The notes under the pieces: model-generated
What the model saw: the letters and a program-made list of their open reading frames with translations, nothing else
The model's database searches: none
What the model was told of the DNA's origin: nothing
Position numbers and translations under genes: made by a program
NCBI GenBank assembly: GCA_023954795.1
Contig: JAGSHA010000200.1
Location: 1-6,281 of the forward strand
Reading direction: 5' to 3'
Length of the DNA: 6,281 bases
Origin: Oceanospirillaceae bacterium
GTDB lineage: Bacteria; Pseudomonadota; Gammaproteobacteria; Pseudomonadales; Balneatricaceae
Part shown: positions 1 through 6,281 of the stretch, one piece after another
Layout: the number at the start of each line of letters is the position of its first letter
Numbering within the stretch: the stretch's first letter is position 1

Positions 1-870
1 GAAAGGGACGATCTGCCCTCACTTGATCCTACGCGTCCAGAACCTCTTGTCGAAACATTGGCAGAATCTGACATACCCATTGAGAGCGATAACACCGAAG
101 CTGATATTGCAGTCGCTTTTAACGAACCTGACTCGTCTCTGACAGAAACAACGATCGAACTGGAAGAGCAGCCACTCACGGCAAAACCGGCGAAGGAAAA
201 CCCGCTGCTACAACGCGGAAGAGATGAAGAACAGCTAGATCTTTATAGCTTTGAACACGAAATGGAACTGATGCTTACCGCAGAGAATGCGGCTTATATG
301 CTTTACATCGACGCGACATCTGCACATACGGAGTATGCCGATGCGGCCGAGCGCGAAGAGCTCTTAAAGATCTATCACCAGTTGGCAAACCAAGTGGCAC
401 ACATCTACAGTGGCCAACTTGAGATTAATCCTAACGGGGACATGCAGGTTCTATTCTCTGAACCTCTGGAAGACGATGCCCATGGTGTAAACGCACTCTG
501 CTCGGGACTGCTGTTTGTTTTACTATACAAAGGTTTTAACCAACAGCGTATCGGCCAGTTTAAACCGGTTCTGAACCTGCATATCGCGCTAGTACGCGGC
601 CATCGCAGCAAACCTCAGATTCTGCAGGAAGAATCCCGCTTCCTGACCCGGACGACTCAGAGTAATGAACTGATCAGTCATACCGCTCTCACCGAAGCCC
701 CCGATATTAAACGGGCGCTGCTGAAAGATGCCGACATCCGCAGAGAAGATGAAGATAAGGTGCTCATTCACAAAGTTGAAAAGCGCTATCAGACACTGTT
801 TGAGAAACAATCCAATCACCTGCTGACCAAGCTAAAGCAGCATAATGATACGCGAGATAACGCGCAGTAG
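1..870 (+). CDS. 3' part of a gene for a protein with an acidic linker and a cyclase-like domain; possibly AhpA/YtjB family
   Basis: The frame is open from base 1 to the TAG at 868-870, giving 289 visible residues. No start is visible; the TTG at 58 has no reason to be the true start, so the gene is cut by the window edge. Visible residues 1-80 are rich in Asp, Glu, Pro and Thr and look like a disordered linker. Residues about 80-240 form a compact domain whose pattern resembles class III nucleotide cyclase homology domains. An Asp follows a hydrophobic strand (LYIDATSAH, D104), then comes a helix, then GDMQVLF (D147), then a strand ending in LHIALVRGH. The later segment RFLTRTTQSNELISHTAL recalls the end of that fold. 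The C-terminus is a charged helix. The resemblance is by eye. Family knowledge: AhpA/YtjB proteins (membrane-anchored, encoded next to serB in enterics and, as I recall, not far from parC in pseudomonads) are my best guess, not a firm assignment. Activity is unknown. It ends 13 bp from the oppositely oriented GGDEF gene. Confidence 0.8.
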   Translation, partial: ERDDLPSLDPTRPEPLVETLAESDIPIESDNTEADIAVAFNEPDSSLTETTIELEEQPLTAKPAKENPLLQRGRDEEQLDLYSFEHEMELMLTAENAAYMLYIDATSAHTEYADAAEREELLKIYHQLANQVAHIYSGQLEINPNGDMQVLFSEPLEDDAHGVNALCSGLLFVLLYKGFNQQRIGQFKPVLNLHIALVRGHRSKPQILQEESRFLTRTTQSNELISHTALTEAPDIKRALLKDADIRREDEDKVLIHKVEKRYQTLFEKQSNHLLTKLKQHNDTRDNAQ

Positions 871-883
871 CCGAATGCCTGTT

Positions 884-2113
884 TCAGCCAATCATCGCGC
901 CGTCTTTACCACTTTTTTTCACCACGTACATACGGGTGTCTGCAGCCTTCAGCAAGGCATCCACATCGTCTCCCTGATCTGGCGCGATAGCACCACCCAC
1001 GGAGCAGCTAACCTGCAAGCCCTGCTGAATTTCATCAAAAGGCTCACGTAACGCAGCCAAAATACGATCTGCCAATTGCTCTTTAGCTTTTAATGCATCA
1101 CGACCAAAAATCAAAATCGCAAACTCGTCGCCACCGATCCGAGCCACCAGATCATCGCCCCGCAACACCCGATCAAGACGCCCCGCAATTTCGGTTAGCA
1201 CCTGATCACCTGTTTTATGCCCAAAACGATCATTGATGCCTTTAAAGTCGTCGACATCCACATACAACACGGCCAACTTTTCCTGCTGATCCCGCGCGGA
1301 ATCCAGTGCTTTGGTTGCTGCTTCGTTAAACGCCTGTCGGTTTGGAATCTGAGTCAGCGCACAGCGATAGGCCAGATGTTTGTAGGCTTCACTGCGTTTT
1401 AGTGCCTCACCCGTCTCTTCTTCCGATCTCGCCAGCATCCGCTGCATCTCGTTGCGGGCAAGCATGGACTCAGCCAACCTCTCTAACAATCCCATATGAC
1501 GATGTGCCCAAAACCCAATCAACGGCACCGCCAACAGACCTATTAACAACATATTGATGAGAAAATCGAATTCAGATTGCATCCGTTGGTTAGTCTCACG
1601 CTTATATTGCTCATGCGCACTTTTCAATACAGTCAGCGCATCAATAGCCGCGTTGTCACTGATCAATACTCGCCGATCCAGTACCGTCGAGGTAAGCTGA
1701 TTCCGCACACTGGTCTCCGCCAGTGTCACAGCGTCTAGATAGGCATTGAAGGTCTTATGAATTGCAGCGAGTGCAGCCAGCTCCTCGTCGCTCAACGTGA
1801 GTCGGCGGTACGCATCTAATGCACTGAAGATTTCGGCCGTGTCGTTTTCGAGTCGTTTCAGGTAGGCAGGGTCTTGTCGCAGGACGTAGTTCTTAAAGTT
1901 ATGAATAAAACCGCCATAACCTGCGGCCCGATGAATACGCGCTAATGCTTCAGTACGTTGCGTAGTTTCGTAACTATATTCTATCCACACCTTTCGCAGC
2001 TGCACGAGATTGTATAGCAGCGCGCCGCCAAACATCAGAACAGATATAGCCAGAAGTGTTGCCAGCGCGGCTGTGCGCCGCTTATAACGCAGATTAAGTA
2101 AATGCCCATCCAT
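884..2113 (-). CDS. Membrane-bound diguanylate cyclase (GGDEF) with helical periplasmic sensor region
   Basis: This complete 409-residue protein should make c-di-GMP from two GTP at the inner membrane. After a basic N-terminus (RYKRR) comes a membrane helix at about 16-37. A mostly helical, presumably periplasmic segment spans 40-182, a second membrane helix 184-203, and a probable coiled coil 208-245 leads into the GGDEF domain (246-409). Catalytic features are intact: VDVDDFK with metal-binding D286, IND at 293-295, GH at 298-299, and the full GGDEF signature at 327-331. The RxxD inhibitory site (R318, D321) lies five residues before the signature, so product feedback inhibition is likely. 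The usual DxLT motif opening the domain reads CALT here. The periplasmic part carries a striking segment, GYGGFIHNFKNYVLR, at 65-79. No EAL domain is present. The ATG start gives a short positive-inside N-terminus; a weak AGGG lies 8 nt upstream. It lies downstream of parC beyond a probable terminator, so it is probably transcribed on its own. The signal it senses cannot be read from the sequence. Confidence 0.95.
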   Translation of the reverse strand: MDGHLLNLRYKRRTAALATLLAISVLMFGGALLYNLVQLRKVWIEYSYETTQRTEALARIHRAAGYGGFIHNFKNYVLRQDPAYLKRLENDTAEIFSALDAYRRLTLSDEELAALAAIHKTFNAYLDAVTLAETSVRNQLTSTVLDRRVLISDNAAIDALTVLKSAHEQYKRETNQRMQSEFDFLINMLLIGLLAVPLIGFWAHRHMGLLERLAESMLARNEMQRMLARSEEETGEALKRSEAYKHLAYRCALTQIPNRQAFNEAATKALDSARDQQEKLAVLYVDVDDFKGINDRFGHKTGDQVLTEIAGRLDRVLRGDDLVARIGGDEFAILIFGRDALKAKEQLADRILAALREPFDEIQQGLQVSCSVGGAIAPDQGDDVDALLKAADTRMYVVKKSGKDGAMIG

Positions 2114-2212
2114 TGGAGCTGCCCTGAATTCCCTGTTTTTCGGCCAGATATACGCAAGTACCGTTACCTGGTGACTATATCGTTAGATGCATCAGAGTAA
2201 TCCAGCCTAGTT

Positions 2213-2238
2213 GAAAACGAGCAGGATTCAACCTGCCC
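2213..2238 (-). terminator. Probable rho-independent terminator after parC
   Basis: Reading leftwards from the parC stop, the transcript passes GGGCAGG (2238-2232), the six-base loop TTGAAT, then CCTGCTC (2225-2219). This is a 7-bp stem with one G-U pair. It is followed by GTTTTC, with a run of only four U. It begins 18 nt beyond the TAA of parC, the expected place. The short U run makes it a moderate rather than strong terminator. The remaining intergenic DNA (2114-2212) should hold the promoter of the GGDEF gene. The only hint I see is a minus-strand TATAGT hexamer at 2174-2179 without a convincing -35 partner. Confidence 0.55.
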
Positions 2239-2255
2239 GCGATAGGTTTAATTTT

Positions 2256-4511
2256 TTATTCGGTGCTGATCACCTCAAGTCGATCCACGCGCTGATAGCC
2301 ACGCGGCAATTTATTGCCCCGACGACCACGCTCACCTCGGTAGTGTTCCAGATCCGCAGCCTTCAGCTTGTGGTGCTGACGTCCGGAATGCACAACCAGC
2401 ATATCTTCAGCACCCAGTACCGTTAAGGCCACCAGCACCTCTTCCCCCGCAGCCGAACGTGCAGATGGGATGTTGATAATTTTATTCCCTTTACCCCGTG
2501 CCAACTCCGGCAGATCTGCGACCGGGAAGACCAACATACGACCTTCATTGGTCACCGCGGCCAACAGCTTGTTCTCTGTTGTTTCCAGATGCTGCGGCGT
2601 TAACACCTTGGCATTTTTGGGCAACGTCAGAACAGCCTTGCCGTTTTTAGTTTTGCTGGTCATATCCGCCAATTTAGCGACAAAACCATACCCCGCATCA
2701 CTGGCCAGCAATATCCGGTCAGTATCTTTTCCTGCAACAGCGGCATCGATCGTCGCACCTTTTGGCAGGGTAATACGCCCCGTCACGGGCTCTCCCTGCC
2801 CGCGGGCTGACGGCAATGTATGTGTCTCAACCGTATAACTGCGACCGGTAGAATCGATCAGGAGTGTAGGCTGGTTAGCCCTGCCACGGCAGGCGAGCTT
2901 GAACGCATCGCCTGACTTGTAATTCAGTCCGTGCGCATCGACATCGTGCCCCTTCGCCGCCCGCACCCAGCCCTGCTTAGAGATCACAACGGTGACAGGA
3001 TCCGCCGTCAGCAGATCTTTTTCACTGAACGCTTGTGCTTCACTGCGCTCAACGATAGGAGAACGGCGCTCATCACCAAATTGCTCAATCGCTTCGCTGA
3101 TCTCTTCTTTGATCAGTTTACGCATCAAACTGTCTGAGCCTAACGTCGCTTCCAGATACTTACGCTCTTCATCCAGTTCTTCCTGCTCACCTTTGATCTT
3201 AAACTCTTCCAGCTTGGCGAGGTGACGCAGTTTCAGATCAAGAATAGCGTTGGCCTGAACATCGCTCAGCTTAAAGCGATCCATCAACTCCTGTTTCGGG
3301 TCGTCCTCATGACGGATGATCGCAATCACCTCATCAATATTGAGGAACGCCACCATCAAACCTTCGAGGATATGCAAGCGGTCCAGCACCTTTTCTAATC
3401 GGTGCTGTAATCGGCGTGTTACTACGCCGGTCCGCCAGCCAAGCCATTCACCCAAAATCTGATGCAGGTTTTTCACCTGAGGCTTACCATCAACCCCAAT
3501 CATGTTGAGGTTCACACGGTAAGAACGCTCCAGATCCGTCGATGCGAACAGATGCGCCATCAGCTGCTCAATATCCACCCGATTAGAGCGTGGCACGATC
3601 ACCAGACGCGTTGGACTTTCATGATCAGATTCATCTCGCAGATCGCTGACCATCGGCAACTTTTTCTGCTGCATCTGCTGGGCGATCTGCTCCAGCACTT
3701 TCGCGCCGGATGTCTGGTACGGTAGCGCGGTGACAACGATCTCACCTTGCTCTTTTTCGTATATCGCTCGCATCCGCACTGACCCACGTCCGCTTTCATA
3801 GAGTTTCCGCAACTCATGACGTGGGGTGATAATCTCAGCAGACGTTGGCATATCCGGCCCAGGTACCATCTGGCAGAGATCATCCAGTGTAGCCGCTGGG
3901 TTATCCAACAGATGAATACAAGCCCCACCCACTTCCCGCAGGTTATGCGGTGGTATATCGGTAGCCATGCCCACTGCGATACCCGTACCACCGTTCAGCA
4001 ATACGTTCGGCAAACGCGCAGGTAATACTTCCGGCTCATTCAGCGTGCCATCAAAGTTTGGAATCCAGTCAACCGTGCCCTGAGCAACCTCTTTCAACAA
4101 GATTTGCGAGTAGGCAGCCAGACGCGATTCGGTATAACGCATGGCAGCGAACGATTTAGGATCATCCTGCGAACCCCAGTTTCCCTGACCGTCGACCAGC
4201 GGATAACGATAACTGAACGGCTGCGCCATCAGCACCATCGCTTCGTAACAGGCCGAATCACCATGGGGATGAAACTTACCCAGTACGTCACCCACGGTAC
4301 GAGCCGACTTTTTGTGTTTGGAGGCAGCACTCAAGCCCAGCTCCGACATCGCATACACAATTCGACGCTGCACCGGCTTCATGCCATCACCAATATGCGG
4401 CAGAGCGCGATCGAGGATGACGTACATGGAGTAATCCAGATACGCCTTTTCGGTAAAGTCTCTCAGCGCAATGCGCTCACCACCTTCGGTAAACGTGGTT
4501 TCTACGCTCAT
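2256..4511 (-). CDS. parC: DNA topoisomerase IV subunit A
   Basis: This complete 751-residue protein is almost the same length as E. coli ParC (752). It is the DNA breakage-reunion subunit of topoisomerase IV, a C2E2 ATP-dependent enzyme with ParE that decatenates daughter chromosomes and relaxes supercoils. The winged-helix and tower core covers about 1-490. The active-site tyrosine is Y126 in AAMRYTESR, and the DNA-intercalating isoleucine region is GGTGIAVGMATDIPPHN (174-190). The quinolone-determining region HPHGDSACYE carries Ser86 and Glu90, equivalent to the drug-sensitive Ser80 and Glu84 of E. coli. A charged helical segment follows (about 430-480). The DNA-wrapping pinwheel domain (about 500-745) has degenerate GyrA-box-like turns around 567-578, 669-681 and 724-738 (GRRGNKLPRG). 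The length and the immediate parE neighbour favour ParC over GyrA. The start is the ATG at 4511, with AAGGA 6 nt upstream. It is the last gene of the parE, pilin-like, parC group. Confidence 0.98.
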   Translation of the reverse strand: MSVETTFTEGGERIALRDFTEKAYLDYSMYVILDRALPHIGDGMKPVQRRIVYAMSELGLSAASKHKKSARTVGDVLGKFHPHGDSACYEAMVLMAQPFSYRYPLVDGQGNWGSQDDPKSFAAMRYTESRLAAYSQILLKEVAQGTVDWIPNFDGTLNEPEVLPARLPNVLLNGGTGIAVGMATDIPPHNLREVGGACIHLLDNPAATLDDLCQMVPGPDMPTSAEIITPRHELRKLYESGRGSVRMRAIYEKEQGEIVVTALPYQTSGAKVLEQIAQQMQQKKLPMVSDLRDESDHESPTRLVIVPRSNRVDIEQLMAHLFASTDLERSYRVNLNMIGVDGKPQVKNLHQILGEWLGWRTGVVTRRLQHRLEKVLDRLHILEGLMVAFLNIDEVIAIIRHEDDPKQELMDRFKLSDVQANAILDLKLRHLAKLEEFKIKGEQEELDEERKYLEATLGSDSLMRKLIKEEISEAIEQFGDERRSPIVERSEAQAFSEKDLLTADPVTVVISKQGWVRAAKGHDVDAHGLNYKSGDAFKLACRGRANQPTLLIDSTGRSYTVETHTLPSARGQGEPVTGRITLPKGATIDAAVAGKDTDRILLASDAGYGFVAKLADMTSKTKNGKAVLTLPKNAKVLTPQHLETTENKLLAAVTNEGRMLVFPVADLPELARGKGNKIINIPSARSAAGEEVLVALTVLGAEDMLVVHSGRQHHKLKAADLEHYRGERGRRGNKLPRGYQRVDRLEVISTE

Positions 4512-4517
4512 CAGGAT

Positions 4518-4522
4518 TCCTT
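4518..4522 (-). promoter_or_regulatory. Ribosome binding site of parC
   Basis: The transcript reads AAGGA followed by six bases and the parC ATG at 4511. This is a strong Shine-Dalgarno match at normal spacing. It supports the chosen start and shows that parC can be translated independently of the pilin-like gene 64 bp upstream. Confidence 0.75.
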
Positions 4523-4538
4523 AATTCTTATGACATCC

Positions 4539-4554
4539 GGCAGTAAACACTGCC
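4539..4554 (-). repeat. Perfect 6-bp inverted repeat (hairpin) in the parC leader
   Basis: On the transcript strand GGCAGT, loop GTTT and ACTGCC form a perfect 6-bp stem with a four-base loop. It lies between the pilin-like gene's stop (4576) and the parC ribosome binding site (4518-4522). No U run follows it, so it does not look like an intrinsic terminator. It could be a transcript-stabilising or processing hairpin between the two coding regions, or an operator-like palindrome; the sequence does not decide. Confidence 0.5.
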
Positions 4555-4575
4555 ACCTGCTTGTTCTATTTGGCA

Positions 4576-5061
4576 TCAGTTGCAACCGGCATTTGCACGG
4601 CTCACGATATAGGGATTAGGGCTGCCAGCATCCGGATCAGCTTCCAGATACTGCACGTAACATCCATTGTCACTGTTGTCATAACCGATGCGCACCCGAT
4701 TATTCACGCTGGTATCAACGGTTAAGCCCGCTGAGGGTGCCAATCCGAGCAGATCCACTATATCGGCATGCCCCGCTGTACTGACACGCGCTTCGGGGTA
4801 TCCATACTTAAGTTCCACAACCAAGCCGTCGATGACAACATCCTCATCATTATGGGCCTGATTTTGCACACTACGCAGTACCGCCTCGGCATGTACCAGA
4901 TTTGCAATCGAGTGCAGCTTACCTTCAAGATGCTCCAACACAGATTCCCGCGCGTTATCACCAATATCGACAAAACGGGGCAGCGCCACCGCCGCCAAAA
5001 TGCCCAATAACGCTATCACTACGACCAGCTCAACAATCGTAAATCCCTGTGCTGATTTCAT
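4576..5061 (-). CDS. Type IV pilin-like protein (MSHA-like), between parE and parC
   Basis: This is a 161-residue prepilin-like protein. The N-terminus has a short basic leader MKSAQG, then the prepilin peptidase site G6/F7 with FTIVE, so the mature protein has Phe1 and Glu5 (E11 of the precursor). A long hydrophobic helix follows, ending ALPRF with the usual proline (P28). Such proteins are inserted in the inner membrane, cleaved and methylated by the prepilin peptidase, and assembled into pili or type II secretion pseudopili. The globular part ends with two cysteines, C134 (NGCYVQYLEA) and C160 (ANAGC), a likely disulfide loop. The segment PRFVDIGDNARES and the C-terminal Cys layout resemble MSHA pilins as I remember them. 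The frame extends upstream to an ATG at 5115, but that start would add 18 residues before the leader. The ATG at 5061 gives a standard leader and has AGAGGT 8 nt upstream. Only 4 bp separate it from the parE stop, so it is probably co-transcribed and translationally coupled. No assembly genes are in view; whether it is a major or minor pilin is unknown. Confidence 0.93.
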   Translation of the reverse strand: MKSAQGFTIVELVVVIALLGILAAVALPRFVDIGDNARESVLEHLEGKLHSIANLVHAEAVLRSVQNQAHNDEDVVIDGLVVELKYGYPEARVSTAGHADIVDLLGLAPSAGLTVDTSVNNRVRIGYDNSDNGCYVQYLEADPDAGSPNPYIVSRANAGCN

Positions 5062-5065
5062 CCTG

Positions 5066-6281
5066 TCAGACCTCTGCAAGGTTACCTTTGGACTCCAGCC
5101 AGCCTTTGCGGTCACCGGAGCGTTTTTTAGCTAACAGCATGTCCATCGTTTCATTGGTGCCATCACCCGGCTCTACCATCAGCTGGACCAGACGACGGGT
5201 ATCGGGTGCCATGGTGGTTTCACGCAACTGAGGCGGGTTCATCTCACCCAGGCCCTTAAAACGCTGCACCCCCACTTTTGCATTTTTACGTTCAGAGCGG
5301 ATACGTTCGATGATGCTGTCACGTTCATTGTCATCCAGGGCGTAATACACCTCTTTCGCAACATCGATACGATACAGCGGCGGCATCGCCACATAAACAT
5401 GCCCCTCCGCCACCAGCGAACGGAAGTGACGGACAAATAAAGCACAGAGCAGCGTTGCGATGTGCAAACCATCAGAGTCAGCATCCGCAAGGATACAAAT
5501 TTTTCCGTAACGCAGACCGTCGAGGTTATCAGAGCCCGGATCAACCCCAATGGCGACAGAGATATCGTGAATCTCCTGCGAACCCATCGTATCCGGTGAC
5601 TCCACCTCCCAGGTATTCAGAATCTTACCGCGTAACGGCAATATCGCCTGAAACTCACGTTCACGTGCCTGTTTCGCCGAGCCCCCCGCCGAATCACCCT
5701 CGACCAGAAAGAGCTCCGACTGCATGGCGTCACCGCCGGAGCAATCTGCCAGTTTGCCCGGCAGTGCGGGTCCCTGAGTAACTTTTTTACGTATAACTTT
5801 TTTGTTAGATCGCTGTCGACGCTGCGCGTTAGAGATCACCATCTCCGCCAGCTTTTCACCCTCTTCTACATGGCGATTGAGCCAGAGAGAGAATGCGTCT
5901 TTTAGCGCTCCGGTAATAAAACCTGCGACATGCCTTGAGGAGAGGCGTTCTTTTGTCTGTCCGGCAAATTGAGGATCACGCATTTTGGTGGACAGCACAT
6001 AGGCACACTTATCCCAGATATCATCCGCCGTCAGCTTGACCCCACGCGGTAACAAATTGCGGAACTCACAGAACTCACGCATCGCCTCCAGTAAGCCGGA
6101 ACGCATGCCGTTCACATGGGTTCCCCCCTGCACAGTCGGGATCAGGTTAACGTAGCTTTCACATACCAGTTCACCACCTTCCGGCAACCACTGCACCGCC
6201 CACTCGACAGCATCCTCTTCGCCCTGTAAAGAACCCGAAAATGGCGCGGCAGGCAGAGTCTCAAAGACCTGCGTTGCACCC
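5066..6281 (-). CDS. parE: DNA topoisomerase IV subunit B, C-terminal two thirds (gene cut by window edge)
   Basis: The frame is open from the right edge to the TGA at 5066-5068 and gives 404 residues. E. coli ParE has 630, so about 225 residues, including the main ATP-binding GHKL domain, lie outside. The GTG at 6196 is an internal valine codon, not a start: upstream in-frame residues (PFSGSLQGEEDAVEWAVQW) continue the ParE sequence. Visible parts are the end of the transducer domain (WLPEGGELVCESYVNLIPT, then QGGTHVNG), and the TOPRIM domain with EGDSAGG (fragment residues 194-200) and the metal-binding DADSD (266-270). The C-terminal section includes QRFKGLGEMNP, which contacts ParC and DNA. 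ParE supplies ATP-driven DNA capture for topoisomerase IV. In the quinolone region, the residues aligned by counting to E. coli Asp420, Leu445, Ser458 and Glu460 are unchanged. It is the upstream gene of the group that continues with the pilin-like gene and parC; its promoter is outside the window. Confidence 0.97.
   Translation of the reverse strand, partial: GATQVFETLPAAPFSGSLQGEEDAVEWAVQWLPEGGELVCESYVNLIPTVQGGTHVNGMRSGLLEAMREFCEFRNLLPRGVKLTADDIWDKCAYVLSTKMRDPQFAGQTKERLSSRHVAGFITGALKDAFSLWLNRHVEEGEKLAEMVISNAQRRQRSNKKVIRKKVTQGPALPGKLADCSGGDAMQSELFLVEGDSAGGSAKQAREREFQAILPLRGKILNTWEVESPDTMGSQEIHDISVAIGVDPGSDNLDGLRYGKICILADADSDGLHIATLLCALFVRHFRSLVAEGHVYVAMPPLYRIDVAKEVYYALDDNERDSIIERIRSERKNAKVGVQRFKGLGEMNPPQLRETTMAPDTRRLVQLMVEPGDGTNETMDMLLAKKRSGDRKGWLESKGNLAEV
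5070..5075 (-). promoter_or_regulatory. Ribosome binding site of the pilin-like gene, inside the end of parE
   Basis: The transcript reads AGAGGT, eight bases, then ATG at 5061. The site lies within the last codons of parE, whose stop is at 5066-5068. This supports the 161-residue start over the longer frame beginning at 5115 and suggests coupling of pilin translation to parE. Confidence 0.6.

Noticed and set aside
58..60. TTG as the start of the left-edge gene
   Set aside because: The frame is open from base 1 with similar acidic composition before and after this codon, and no ribosome binding site precedes it.
2256..4511. The type IIA topoisomerase A subunit being GyrA rather than ParC
   Set aside because: It is 751 residues long, shorter than GyrA, lacks the full GyrA box, matches ParC in the core (for example HPHGDSACYE), and is close to parE.
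4104..4619. A 171-codon open frame on the plus strand opposite parC
   Set aside because: It lies antisense to the conserved parC start region and the pilin gene's end, its product has no recognisable domain, and parC explains the sequence fully.
5062..5115. An 18-residue N-terminal extension of the pilin-like protein from the ATG at 5115
   Set aside because: It would overlap the end of parE and put residues before a standard prepilin leader; the ATG at 5061 has its own ribosome binding site and gives a normal six-residue leader.
6194..6196. GTG as a start for a short ParE
   Set aside because: The same frame stays open to the window edge and the upstream residues match ParE, so this is an internal Val codon of a gene cut by the window.
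1..6281. An undescribed defence, mobile or CRISPR-like system
   Set aside because: Nearly all of the window is explained by five genes of ordinary families. I saw no direct repeat array, transposase, integrase, tRNA or attachment-like duplication on either strand.

Overview
The window looks like a chromosomal housekeeping region of a gammaproteobacterium. The evidence is the very close match of the parE and parC products to the E. coli topoisomerase IV subunits as I remember them, together with a type IV pilin-like gene and a membrane diguanylate cyclase. Base composition is balanced and even, and I see no sign of recent transfer. The genus cannot be fixed from the sequence. A parC neighbourhood with an AhpA/YtjB-like gene nearby would fit a Pseudomonas-, Oceanospirillales- or Alteromonadales-like lineage, but that is inference.

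Layout from left to right. (1) Bases 1-870, plus strand: the 3' part of a gene whose start lies outside the window. It encodes an acidic linker followed by a domain resembling a diverged class III nucleotide cyclase fold, possibly an AhpA/YtjB-type protein. (2) Bases 884-2113, minus strand: a complete two-helix membrane sensor with a cytoplasmic GGDEF domain (c-di-GMP synthesis). It converges on the first gene with a 13-bp gap. (3) Bases 2114-2255: an intergenic stretch with a probable terminator for the operon to its right. (4) Bases 2256-4511, minus strand: complete parC. (5) Bases 4576-5061, minus strand: a small type IV pilin-like protein. (6) Bases 5066-6281, minus strand: the C-terminal two thirds of parE, which runs off the right edge.

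The right-hand genes read leftwards in the order parE, pilin-like gene, parC. parE and the pilin gene are 4 bp apart. The pilin gene and parC are 64 bp apart, with a small hairpin and a good ribosome binding site before parC. They are therefore probably co-transcribed. ParE and ParC form topoisomerase IV, which decatenates replicated chromosomes. The pilin-like gene has no obvious link to that task, and its position between the two subunits is the most unusual feature of the window. The GGDEF gene lies downstream of the probable terminator and is likely a separate unit.

I found no RNA genes, mobile elements, CRISPR arrays, attachment sites or defence-like systems. There is no gene-free stretch longer than 300 bases.
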